Notes: generated from the letters alone by a model not told the origin. DNA of 8,751 nt from Candidatus Dadabacteria bacterium (GCA_003694225.1 RFKT01000225.1:1-8751), one strand, 5' to 3'; positions 1 through 7,213 are shown, numbered from the stretch's first letter. Numbers and translations: made by a program.

Positions 1-1899
1 GAAACGGTATCTGGCTGAAGCATCCTTGCCCAGCAGATCATTCAACACTCTTTCTGATTCATCCATGCTTTCCGGAAAAACCCTCAGCAAGGTTCTGCTC
101 TTAGGGTTCATAGTAGTCTCCCATAGACTTTCCGGATTCATCTCGCCAAGCCCCTTAAACCGGGTAATTGTCACCGCCTTTTTACCGATCTTCTTTAGCA
201 CCCTATCTTTTTCCTCGTCAGATCTCACCCAATAAGTTTTCTCATTCTTTCCAGAGCCGCATTTTAATCTGTAAAGAGGGCACAGTCCAATATAGAGATG
301 TCCATTTTCTACCAACCCTCGCATATATGTGTAAAAGAAAGCGATCAAAAGGGAGGCTATATGCATCCCATCCGCATCTGCATCCGTTAGAATTATTACC
401 TTTCCATACCTAAGTTTGGCTAAGTTCAGGGCATCACCAGCGCCACATCCGAGGGCGGTAATAACATTTGATATCTCTTTGTTCTCCAAAACCTTAGATG
501 ACGGAGATGAAATAGCATTAAGGATCTTTCCACGTAGAGGCAGTACAGCCTGAGTAGACCTGTCCCGCGCCTGTTTTGCGCTTCCCCCGGCAGAGTCTCC
601 TTCAACAATAAAGAGCTCGCATTTGTCAGCCTTAGTCAATGTACAGTCTGCAAGTTTGCCGGGAAGATTAAGCTTATGATTCGCACTCACTCTCCTGCTG
701 ATACTCAAAGAGGCGGAGCGGGAGGCGATCCTTGCTTTTGCAGAGAGCAATATCCTGTCTGTAATAAGAGACGCCTGAGATGGCTTTGCATTAAGAAGAT
801 TTTCAAATGACCGTGCAAGTTGCTCTACAGGCTGCGCCACTTCTGGGTTGTTAAGCCTGTCTTTTGTCTGCCCTTGAAACTGGAGATTAACAAAACTTAC
901 AGGCACAACCGCGGATACAGCAGCAATAAGCCCTTCCCTAATATCGTCACCTATAATGCTTACGCCTTTAGGGATAAGATCGTGCACCGACATATAGTTC
1001 CTAATCGCCTTGCTTAAACCGGACTTAAAGCCATCCTCATGATAGCCGCCGCTCTTTGTGCAAATGCCATTTACAAATGATTTTATAGAAAATGATGTGG
1101 CTTCCGTCCATGCAAACGCAAGTTCTACCCTTATATCGCCATTTAAATCTTTCAGGCAAAAGATGTCGCCTCCTATTTGCTTCAATCGATTCTTCTCTAT
1201 GTGGCTCTCTATTAAGGCTTCAAGGCCATTTTCATATTTAAATATCTCTCTTGTACCAGATGCCTCGTCGACAAAATGAAGCTCAAGGCCGCCATTAAGA
1301 AAAGCCTTTTCTTCTATAATTGCTCTTATCCTTTCCACTGGAAACTTAATATCAGGGAAAACCTCCGGATCCGGCTTAAATGTAATTTGTGTGCCTCTCT
1401 TTTTGCCCTTAGCCTTAAATGACTTCACCTTTCCAAGCGGCTTTCCCCTGGAAAATGCCTGCCTCCACTCTTTTCCATCTCTCCACACAACGGCTTCAAG
1501 CCTATCCGAAAGAGCATTTACCACCGATGCGCCAACTCCGTGAAGCCCGCCGGATGATATATAGTTCTTATCAGAAAACTTCCCTCCCGCATGAAGGGTT
1601 GTAAGGATAAGCTCGAGCGCAGATCTCTTGTATTTGGGATGTTTTCCAACAGGTATGCCCCTGCCATTGTCCGCAACAGATATGGTGTCTCCAGACCTAT
1701 GAAGGGTAACTACTATCTTGTTCGCATACCCATTCATCGCTTCATCAACGGCGTTGTCAAGAATTTCAGACACTAGCTGCACTAGGCCTGTTTTGTCAGT
1801 CCCTCCAATATACATTCCGGGGCGCTTTCTAACAGGCTCAAGCCCCTCTAATACCTCTATATCACTTGCTCTGTAGCTTTCAGCCACCTTACTACCCAT
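1..1899 (-). CDS. parE: DNA topoisomerase IV subunit B (ATPase subunit), 3' end outside the window
   Basis: ParE is the ATP-hydrolysing subunit of the ParC2ParE2 type IIA topoisomerase, which decatenates replicated chromosomes in the cytoplasm. 633 codons are present and the reading frame is open to the window edge; E. coli ParE has about 630 residues, so probably only the last few tens are missing. The GHKL ATPase domain shows E45 and N49 in LDNAVDE, D77 in ADNGRG, and the lid loop SGGLHGVG at about 116-123. The transducer domain follows. The Toprim domain starts after LPGKLADC (412-419), with the catalytic glutamate E433 in EGDSAGG, PLRGKILN at 454-461, and metal-binding D506, D508 and D510. 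The Toprim motif reads DADADGMHI where DADVDGAHI is usual. ParE is preferred over GyrB because the gene follows parC directly and the LPGKLADC and QARDR stretches are ParE-like. The ATG at 1899 lies inside the end of parC, so translation is probably coupled. A TTG 15 nt upstream is a less likely start. Confidence 0.95.
   Translation of the reverse strand, partial: MGSKVAESYRASDIEVLEGLEPVRKRPGMYIGGTDKTGLVQLVSEILDNAVDEAMNGYANKIVVTLHRSGDTISVADNGRGIPVGKHPKYKRSALELILTTLHAGGKFSDKNYISSGGLHGVGASVVNALSDRLEAVVWRDGKEWRQAFSRGKPLGKVKSFKAKGKKRGTQITFKPDPEVFPDIKFPVERIRAIIEEKAFLNGGLELHFVDEASGTREIFKYENGLEALIESHIEKNRLKQIGGDIFCLKDLNGDIRVELAFAWTEATSFSIKSFVNGICTKSGGYHEDGFKSGLSKAIRNYMSVHDLIPKGVSIIGDDIREGLIAAVSAVVPVSFVNLQFQGQTKDRLNNPEVAQPVEQLARSFENLLNAKPSQASLITDRILLSAKARIASRSASLSISRRVSANHKLNLPGKLADCTLTKADKCELFIVEGDSAGGSAKQARDRSTQAVLPLRGKILNAISSPSSKVLENKEISNVITALGCGAGDALNLAKLRYGKVIILTDADADGMHIASLLIAFFYTYMRGLVENGHLYIGLCPLYRLKCGSGKNEKTYWVRSDEEKDRVLKKIGKKAVTITRFKGLGEMNPESLWETTMNPKSRTLLRVFPESMDESERVLNDLLGKDASARYRF
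1892..1899 (-). other. parC-parE 8 bp gene overlap
   Basis: The parC stop TAG (1894-1892) lies downstream of the parE ATG (1899-1897), so the two reading frames share 8 bp (ATGGGTAG read on the minus strand). This layout usually gives translational coupling and near-equal output of two subunits that assemble 1:1. No strong Shine-Dalgarno precedes the parE ATG; a GGAT about 10 nt upstream is the only purine-rich candidate, which fits reliance on coupling. Confidence 0.85.
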
Positions 1900-4180
1900 C
1901 GCATATACATCCAACAATAGAGCCGCGCCTAATAACAGCGGCCCCCTTGCTCCCCCTCTTGCGCCTTGCAATATCTCCCACCGCTATCTTGGCTCTTTTT
2001 CCGCTGCTCAACATTATCTCAACACTCCCCTTCAAAGAAGAAAGAGCGCAAGCACCAATCACTGTGTTGCCGCTATCGAGTGAAATAACCTTAACCCCCA
2101 AAGACGCACCCTCCCGAAGGGGGATCTCTCCAGCATCCACAATCATTCCCTTTTTTTCCTTGGTAAACACAGCCAAATATCTCTCCTTATGGCATACAGA
2201 TACCAGCTCAGAACCTGACCTTAACTTCATAACCCTTCTCCCTGTTCTTTTTGGGGTTGTAACCTCTTCCATCCGCATCTTGGCTCCCATTCCATCCGAA
2301 GAGACCATTAACAGATCGTCTCCCTCGGCAAGCACCCCTTTATTGTCCGAGAAAAGCTCCCTCTGAAGCCCTTCCCTATCATCTACCCACACTGCATAGC
2401 TTTGGATTATCCTCTCTTCGTCCCTAAACCTAAGGAGTTTTTGGACAGGCATGCCATAGCCGCTTGAAGATGGTATGTCAGAAACCTTAAGGGAATATAG
2501 ATACCCTTGGCTGGTAAAAAGCGCCAGGCTATCTAAGGTGGTAAGGGCATGAACCTTGGCTATCTTATCTCCCTCTCTAATCCGTGTTCCTTTGGGATCA
2601 TTGCCTTGCCTGATCCTCTTTAGCCACCCGTCTTTAGTGATAATTACATAGACTTCCTCCATTACTATATAAGCGCTCTCATCAAACTCCGTAACTGTGT
2701 CAGACTTTAAAATCCTACTCTTTCTTTTATCTCCGTGCTTTCTGGCTATTGCTTCTATATCTTTTTCTACAAGGTGCAATACCCCTTTTTTGCTTTTTAA
2801 TACCGTTTCAATTTCTTTTATGCGCTTCTTCTTCTCCCTCAGCTCACGCTTTATATCATCAACTGAGGTCTTGGATAGCTGGTAAATCTTCATATCAACA
2901 ATTGCATACGACTGTTCCTGTGAAAACTTAAACCTTGCGCGCAACTTGTCTGCGGCATCCTTGCGCCCTTCGCTCCTCCTCACGATACGGATGATCTCAG
3001 AGACAGCATTGAGCGCCTTTACAAGCCCTTCCAAGATGTGTACCCGCTTCTTTAGGTTTTTAAGCTCAAACTCAAGCCTCTTTCTCGTAACTTCCTCTCT
3101 AAACGTCAAAAAATGCTGGAGAAGCCCCTTTAATGAAAGCCTTTCCGGCCTGCAGGTAAGCGTCCCATTTTGTGGCACTAAAGCGGTCATATTTACAGAG
3201 AAATTCATCTCTAATTGGGTATTCTTGTAAAGGTACGCTATGGCATGCTCCGGATTTGCCTTTGGAGACAGTTCAAGCACTATGCGCACCTCGTCTGTCG
3301 ATTCATCCCTTACATCAACCAACTGAGGCACCTTCTTTGCAATAATTGACTGGGCTATCTTTTCTACCAGTTGGGATTTGTCTTGCGCATAGGGGACACT
3401 GGTTATTACTATAAACTTTTTTCCTCGCGCTCCCTCTTCAAGCTTCCAGCCTCCCCGCATCTTTATGGAGCCTCTCCCCGTGGCATATATTTCCTTCAGC
3501 TCAGAGGCGGAATTTACTATATCGCACCCTGTGGGAAAATCCGGCCCTTTTATCAGGGAAGCAAGCCTTGAATCTGACACCTTGGGATTGTTAATCAGCT
3601 CCCGCAACGCCTTTGTAACATCCCTTAAATTGTGAGGAGGGATATTAGTTGCCATCCCAACAGCTATTCCCATACATCCATTTACGAGAAGATTTGGCAC
3701 CTTAGAGGGCAGCACGACAGGCTCTCTATGGGTGCCATCAAAATTATCCCTAAAGGCAACTGTTTCCTCATGGATTTCTCCCACCACATCTACAGCAAAT
3801 GAGGTAAGCTTTACCTCAGTGTATCTGTAGGCGGCGGCAGAATCCCCATCTATAGAGCCAAAATTTCCCTGTCCGTCGATCAGTGGATAACGGCACGCAA
3901 AATCCTGTGCCATACGCACTAAGGCATCATAACAGGCGGTATCACCATGCGGGTGGAATCTCGCCAAAACACCACCTACGACTGCGGCGGATTTTTTATA
4001 TCCTTTATCCGGTGTCAAAGATAGAAAGGAAAACATATCGTATAGAATGCGCCTCTGCACAGGCTTCAAGCCATCACGCACATCTGGAAGAGCCCGTGAA
4101 GAAACAACACTAAGGGCATAGGTAAGATATCTATCCAGAGATTCCTTCTCTAAAGTGGTGTCTATGATCCTGCCGCCCAC
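1892..4180 (-). CDS. parC: DNA topoisomerase IV subunit A (breakage-rejoining subunit)
   Basis: ParC cleaves and religates DNA in topoisomerase IV. The protein has 762 residues, close to E. coli ParC (752). The N-terminal winged-helix part holds the HPHGDTACYDA segment (76-86) and catalytic Y120, preceded by R119, in the AAAYRYTE stretch. T81 and D85 sit at the quinolone-resistance positions equal to E. coli S80 and E84; the acidic residue is kept. The tower and coiled-coil region lies around 350-470, with lysine-rich helices. A C-terminal beta-pinwheel starts near 505 (VYVIITKDGWLKRI) and recurs as GRRVMKL and SLGVKVI. I see no GyrA-box, which argues against GyrA. The start is a GTG at 4180: the only upstream in-frame codons before a stop are GGC, TGT, GCG, GTT and TTA, then the TGA that ends the CpaE-like gene. 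A GAGG lies 13 nt upstream of the GTG, a long spacing. It is probably transcribed with the genes on both sides. Confidence 0.96.
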   Translation of the reverse strand: MGGRIIDTTLEKESLDRYLTYALSVVSSRALPDVRDGLKPVQRRILYDMFSFLSLTPDKGYKKSAAVVGGVLARFHPHGDTACYDALVRMAQDFACRYPLIDGQGNFGSIDGDSAAAYRYTEVKLTSFAVDVVGEIHEETVAFRDNFDGTHREPVVLPSKVPNLLVNGCMGIAVGMATNIPPHNLRDVTKALRELINNPKVSDSRLASLIKGPDFPTGCDIVNSASELKEIYATGRGSIKMRGGWKLEEGARGKKFIVITSVPYAQDKSQLVEKIAQSIIAKKVPQLVDVRDESTDEVRIVLELSPKANPEHAIAYLYKNTQLEMNFSVNMTALVPQNGTLTCRPERLSLKGLLQHFLTFREEVTRKRLEFELKNLKKRVHILEGLVKALNAVSEIIRIVRRSEGRKDAADKLRARFKFSQEQSYAIVDMKIYQLSKTSVDDIKRELREKKKRIKEIETVLKSKKGVLHLVEKDIEAIARKHGDKRKSRILKSDTVTEFDESAYIVMEEVYVIITKDGWLKRIRQGNDPKGTRIREGDKIAKVHALTTLDSLALFTSQGYLYSLKVSDIPSSSGYGMPVQKLLRFRDEERIIQSYAVWVDDREGLQRELFSDNKGVLAEGDDLLMVSSDGMGAKMRMEEVTTPKRTGRRVMKLRSGSELVSVCHKERYLAVFTKEKKGMIVDAGEIPLREGASLGVKVISLDSGNTVIGACALSSLKGSVEIMLSSGKRAKIAVGDIARRKRGSKGAAVIRRGSIVGCICDG

Positions 4181-4195
4181 TAAAACCGCACAGCC

Positions 4196-5446
4196 TCAAA
4201 TAAAACTCTTAAGCTTGCCAACCAATTTTCCTAATGCTCCTTGATCCTCAGATGCCTTCCCTTCCATAGGAACCAGAGTAGAGCAGATCTTAAATATCAC
4301 CTCTTTTACACTAGGCTCTGCAAGATCATAGAATGACTTGCCCGGAGCTCCCCACTGGCGCCCGCTCTCAGAAAAGGGAACGGTAAACAGAGAAGCCTCC
4401 GGAGGCATTATATCAAGCTTATCCACTTCTTCCGCCAGAACCTGCGGAGTAATGAGCTTTCCTGTGTAGCTATTGAGAACCATATTCCATTTAGAGAAGT
4501 CAAATTCCCCGGAATCCCCAGATTCTCCTCTGAGTCTTTCGAGAGTATCAAGCGTTATGCGAATTGACATACCATCATCATCTGTTACAAGCATCACAGC
4601 ATCACACAGAGGCAAAGCGGCAAAAGTTGCAACTCCCCAAGAACGAGCAAGATCTATAACGACAATTCCTATCTCTTTCCGCAGCACATCCAGCAGTGTC
4701 GTGACAAAGGATGAAGCGCTTGGGGCATTATCCAAAACATCAGCTTTAAAATGAAACCCCTCTTTGTAAAGAAGCGGTTGCGCTACAACCACTAATTTGC
4801 CGTCATATCCTTCAACCGGTACGAGAAGCTCATTTATTCTCTCTTGAGAAACCTCCCCCCGCCTCAGAAACTCCGCCGTCACATCCCTATGATGAGGCTT
4901 TGCATGAGACCATAGTGTGGCTTCAGGGGAAAGGTCGTCAAAGTCAACTAAAGCAGCTGTAAAATCATTGCGGGCCCAGCATGCGGCAAGCGATGTCGCC
5001 AGTGTCGTGGCTCCAACTCCTCCCTTAAGATGCGCAACACCAACAACAAAAGAATGGAGAGTCCCTTCCGCCTCTTTTTTTCTCTCTGCGCAATCTAAAA
5101 GGAATCCAGCAATTTGGGCTATATCGCCAAGCGGCATTACATCAACCCCAAACCGCTTTCTGAGGCTTATCCCTCTGCTAGTATAGATCTCATTTTCAAG
5201 TACAAGCGCAATCGGAACATCCGGAGTAATCCTTCGAATCTCTTCAATAAGCTCTCCAAAGCGCGAATACGATCCGGGACCTATAAAACAGGCTACAGGA
5301 GGGTTTATAGGAAGATCTCCGGGTGCATTGAGGTTTACCTCCAAGATCTCCGGAGAGAGGAGCCCCGCCTCTGTGCAGGCAAGCTGAAGCCTGCCTATAA
5401 GCGCGGCTCTGCTTTCAGGGCTTATATCAACTATAGCTATTCTCAT
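4196..5446 (-). CDS. CpaE/TadZ-like ParA-family ATPase with N-terminal pseudo-receiver domain
   Basis: This 416-residue protein has the layout of CpaE/TadZ, the ParA/MinD-family proteins that place Tad (Flp) pilus machinery at the cell pole. Residues 1-120 resemble an atypical receiver: the fold starts MRIAIVDIS, but the phosphoacceptor region reads CFIGPGS and the usual lysine-proline reads MPLG, so phosphorylation looks impossible. The ATPase domain begins near 130 with a deviant Walker A, KGGVGATT (141-148). It keeps the signature lysine K141 but has A146 where classical ParA has lysine, as is common in CpaE/TadZ. Further motifs are ALVDFDD (165-171) and Walker B IVVIDLA (261-267). The C-terminal segment at 359-385 resembles the CpaE tail. 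The ATG at 5446 is 33 bp after the upstream receiver gene and has no clear ribosome-binding site. parC follows 15 bp downstream in the same frame. No TadA, TadB or TadC is nearby, so a pilus role is inferred from family only; a related ParA-type localisation role is possible. Confidence 0.82.
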   Translation of the reverse strand: MRIAIVDISPESRAALIGRLQLACTEAGLLSPEILEVNLNAPGDLPINPPVACFIGPGSYSRFGELIEEIRRITPDVPIALVLENEIYTSRGISLRKRFGVDVMPLGDIAQIAGFLLDCAERKKEAEGTLHSFVVGVAHLKGGVGATTLATSLAACWARNDFTAALVDFDDLSPEATLWSHAKPHHRDVTAEFLRRGEVSQERINELLVPVEGYDGKLVVVAQPLLYKEGFHFKADVLDNAPSASSFVTTLLDVLRKEIGIVVIDLARSWGVATFAALPLCDAVMLVTDDDGMSIRITLDTLERLRGESGDSGEFDFSKWNMVLNSYTGKLITPQVLAEEVDKLDIMPPEASLFTVPFSESGRQWGAPGKSFYDLAEPSVKEVIFKICSTLVPMEGKASEDQGALGKLVGKLKSFI

Positions 5447-5479
5447 AACCGCAACACTTTGTTAACAGGTTCTTATCTT

Positions 5480-5878
5480 TCAGTTTTCTTCCCCGCTCTT
5501 TCTTAAAACCTCCTCCATTACCTCTATAAGGTCTTCCACAACAAAAGGTTTCTGCAAAAAGGCATCTGCGCCCTGAAGCACAGCCCACTTTGCAGAGGCT
5601 TCATCCCCCTTAGAGCTTACTATTACCACGCCTATCTTGTTGTTGGAAACACGCTTTATCTCCCTGCACATCTGAAACCCATCTTGGAGCGGCTTGCCAT
5701 CTTTATCTAAAAGCACAAGATCCAAAAGAACAATATCAGGCTCAACTGAAAGCACAGTTTGAGAAATGCCCCTTTTCAAATCGGGACAGATAATCGGCTC
5801 ATGGCCAGCAGACTCCACAATGGATTTAATAATCTCAGCTTGAGACTCCGAATCTTCTATGATAAGTACCTTCGCCAT
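5480..5878 (-). CDS. Single-domain CheY-like response regulator
   Basis: A 132-residue stand-alone receiver domain with no output domain. Conserved parts are the acidic pair E8-D9 in LIIEDS, phosphoacceptor D53 in DIVLLDLVLL, a serine at the switch position (S88 or S89, in VIVSSKGD) and the lysine of LQKPF (K110-P111). All catalytic residues are present, so it should accept a phosphate from a histidine kinase, which is not in the window. The loop after D53 (LVLLDKDGKPLQDGF) is about six residues longer than in CheY. Such proteins often act by binding a partner; the next gene is the CpaE-like ATPase 33 bp downstream, whose own receiver domain seems unable to be phosphorylated. The ATG at 5878 is preceded by a GGGAGAGAG purine run, though the spacing is long at about 12 nt. 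It is likely the first gene of the receiver-CpaE-parC-parE unit. Confidence 0.9.
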   Translation of the reverse strand: MAKVLIIEDSESQAEIIKSIVESAGHEPIICPDLKRGISQTVLSVEPDIVLLDLVLLDKDGKPLQDGFQMCREIKRVSNNKIGVVIVSSKGDEASAKWAVLQGADAFLQKPFVVEDLIEVMEEVLRKSGEEN

Positions 5879-5938
5879 AATATTGAAGTCTCTCTCCCTT
5901 TTAAATTGCCTTTATCAAACGCCGCATTTAGAACGCTT

Positions 5939-5950
5939 TATCTTAAGATA
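5939..5950. repeat. 12 bp perfect palindrome in the gap before the CheY-like gene
   Basis: TATCTTAAGATA is a perfect palindrome lying 8 bp after the TadG-like stop and 60 bp before the start of the response regulator. A second shorter palindrome, GATATATC (5947-5954), overlaps it. It could be an operator for the downstream unit. It has no T-tract and few GC pairs, so it does not look like a terminator. AT-rich palindromes of this size also arise by chance. Confidence 0.35.
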
Positions 5951-5957
5951 TATCATA

Positions 5958-6857
5958 TCAAGACAACCCGACACCTATTTCTCCAAAATTAACGCTTTCT
6001 ATACCCGCAACATTTGAGTAAGGAACAACAGAATAAGAACTTACTATATAAGTCCCGTCAGCGGAAGGAGGCTCTGGTAGCCCTATTCCTCCAAATAAAG
6101 CATCTATCTTCACACTAGCAGTAGCAACAACCCAATATGAATCAAGCCATGTAGTTGGGCAACTTTGAAAACTTTGACTCCCTAAACCACATGCCTCTAT
6201 CTCCCATCCAAGCTTTCTATTAAGAAAAGATGATTTTATGTCTCTGAGAACCAAATCGACAGAAAGGATATTACCATTCACATAACCTGCAACTGCTTTT
6301 GAACCATATCCATTTACGGCATTTACAACACCAGAATCCCTCCTTACAACAGCTTTAACAAATTGGATTTCAACGTGGACATCCCTATATGAATAGAGCC
6401 ATGAAGCGCTGTCCCCCTTAATGGCGCAATATGTATTTTCTGCAATGCGGCGAGCTATCTTAGATGCTTTTTCAGACGATAATATACCTGTGTTAGCTTC
6501 AGGCTTTGAAGGTATACATCCCTCTTCATCAGAAGAGCCTTCACCAAACACAACACATAAGTTATGGGCTGCCGGAAGATAGCTGTCTATATTAACATCA
6601 CACTGTCCCTCTTCATTAGGCGCCACACCTTTAAGGCATGAACCTCCCTGAAGCCGGGAAGCGCATATATAATCAGATCCCAAGGCTTCTCCTGTAAGGT
6701 GGCTAGCAACATTATTTTCTACCGCCGGGAATCTGGAGAGGTTAAATGCAGCTACTGCGAGAAGCAATATAAGAGGCAATGACACAGCTGTTATTAAAAG
6801 GCTTACTACTCCTTTCTCATCATCAAAGCGCAACATAATCAACCGCTTCACAGACAT
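5958..6857 (-). CDS. TadG-like membrane-anchored, cysteine-containing protein
   Basis: The N-terminus has the form seen in TadE/TadG-type pilus proteins: a short charged stretch (MLRFDDEKG), one hydrophobic segment (VVSLLITAVSLPLILLLAVA), then a long exported part. There is no glutamate at the fifth position after the glycine, so it is closer to TadG than to a processed pseudopilin. The exported part holds eight cysteines (about 65, 74, 86, 101, 114, 144, 223 and 233, counted from the start given), an even number that would allow disulfide pairs outside the cytoplasm. I see no von Willebrand A motif. The start is uncertain. The frame is open to a TTG at 6950, with ATGs at 6926, 6875, 6857 and 6836, none with a clear ribosome-binding site. 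I chose 6857 (MSVKRLIM...), and 6836 is nearly as good. The CheY-like and CpaE-like genes follow on the same strand after 79 bp. The class is fairly clear; the function is not. Confidence 0.7.
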   Translation of the reverse strand: MSVKRLIMLRFDDEKGVVSLLITAVSLPLILLLAVAAFNLSRFPAVENNVASHLTGEALGSDYICASRLQGGSCLKGVAPNEEGQCDVNIDSYLPAAHNLCVVFGEGSSDEEGCIPSKPEANTGILSSEKASKIARRIAENTYCAIKGDSASWLYSYRDVHVEIQFVKAVVRRDSGVVNAVNGYGSKAVAGYVNGNILSVDLVLRDIKSSFLNRKLGWEIEACGLGSQSFQSCPTTWLDSYWVVATASVKIDALFGGIGLPEPPSADGTYIVSSYSVVPYSNVAGIESVNFGEIGVGLS

Positions 6858-6986
6858 CACTGCAAGGCATATCATTTGCGGGAAAACCGTCTGCCGAAAA
6901 GCACGATTATCCTTACCCTCTATCATACTAGCCGACAACGCGTTATACAATTATATAAAATATTGCCTTCTAGAAACTTATAAGGC

Positions 6987-6996
6987 TTGCATGCAA
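6987..6996. repeat. 10 bp palindrome TTGCATGCAA
   Basis: A perfect 10 bp palindrome in the leader region upstream of the TadG-like gene, about 30-40 bp downstream of the proposed transcription start. GCCTT (6965-6969) and AAGGC (6982-6986) next to it form a further short inverted repeat. It might be a protein-binding site; nothing identifies the protein. Confidence 0.25.
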
Positions 6997-7034
6997 TCCC
7001 TGTGCGTTCCTTAACAGGCCAGCAGAAGCAAGGT

Positions 7035-7040
7035 ATTATA
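7035..7040 (-). promoter_or_regulatory. Candidate -10 element for the TadG-like gene
   Basis: The minus strand reads TATAAT here, a perfect sigma-70-type -10 hexamer. No good -35 hexamer lies 16-18 nt upstream; a TTAA-N7-TTAA site occupies that region instead, as in promoters that need an activator. The start point would be near 7028, giving a leader of about 170 nt to the start chosen for the TadG-like gene. Confidence 0.4.
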
Positions 7041-7042
7041 AG

Positions 7043-7059
7043 GGTTAAAAAAATATTAA
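7043..7059 (-). promoter_or_regulatory. Candidate CtrA-type box (TTAA-N7-TTAACC)
   Basis: On the minus strand the sequence is TTAA, seven bases (TATTTTT), then TTAACC, matching the alphaproteobacterial CtrA consensus TTAA-N7-TTAA(C). It ends four bases before the TATAAT hexamer, so it replaces a -35 element. In Caulobacter CtrA controls pilA and other polar genes, which suits a TadG-like target. The region is AT-rich, so chance occurrence is possible, and the box sits somewhat closer to the -10 than usual. Confidence 0.35.
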
Positions 7060-7171
7060 ACATAGATTGGATGCCTAGATATTATTTTTGAAAATTCACA
7101 AGGAGACCCCTACCTTCAATACCAACGCATTTTAGCCTATAGCATGATTTTCGCATCTCACACAGAAAATA

Positions 7172-7213
7172 GTTGGGTGTTGCTAAAAGTCAGCTTTGAT
7201 AAGTGACACCAAC
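7172..7213 (-). terminator. Possible terminator hairpin after the two-domain response regulator
   Basis: Read on the minus strand, GTTGGTGT (7213-7206) can pair with ACACCCAAC (7180-7172), giving eight pairs with one bulged C around a 25 nt loop. An inner AAAG/CTTT pair lies inside the loop. The stem begins 8 nt past the TAG stop and is followed by TATTTTC, a weak U-rich tail. The long loop and bulge make it a poor intrinsic terminator, but the position is right. Confidence 0.3.

Noticed and set aside
1866..2366. 166-codon plus-strand frame opposite the end of parC
   Set aside because: It is antisense to a strongly conserved ParC C-terminal domain, is rich in Pro, Leu, Ser and Thr as expected of a reverse reading, and has no family resemblance or ribosome-binding site.
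1..4180. Calling the topoisomerase pair GyrB/GyrA
   Set aside because: The A subunit has no visible GyrA-box in its C-terminal domain, and the B subunit has ParE-like LPGKLADC and QARDR stretches; adjacency in the order parC-parE also fits topoisomerase IV.
5114..5506. 130-codon plus-strand frame opposite the start of the CpaE-like gene
   Set aside because: Antisense to a recognisable CpaE/TadZ N-terminus; its composition shows no domain and it crosses into the receiver gene.
6858..6950. Extending the TadG-like protein to the TTG at 6950 (330 residues)
   Set aside because: It would place about 45 mostly polar residues before the membrane anchor, unlike the short charged N-terminus of TadE/TadG proteins, and no ribosome-binding site supports it.
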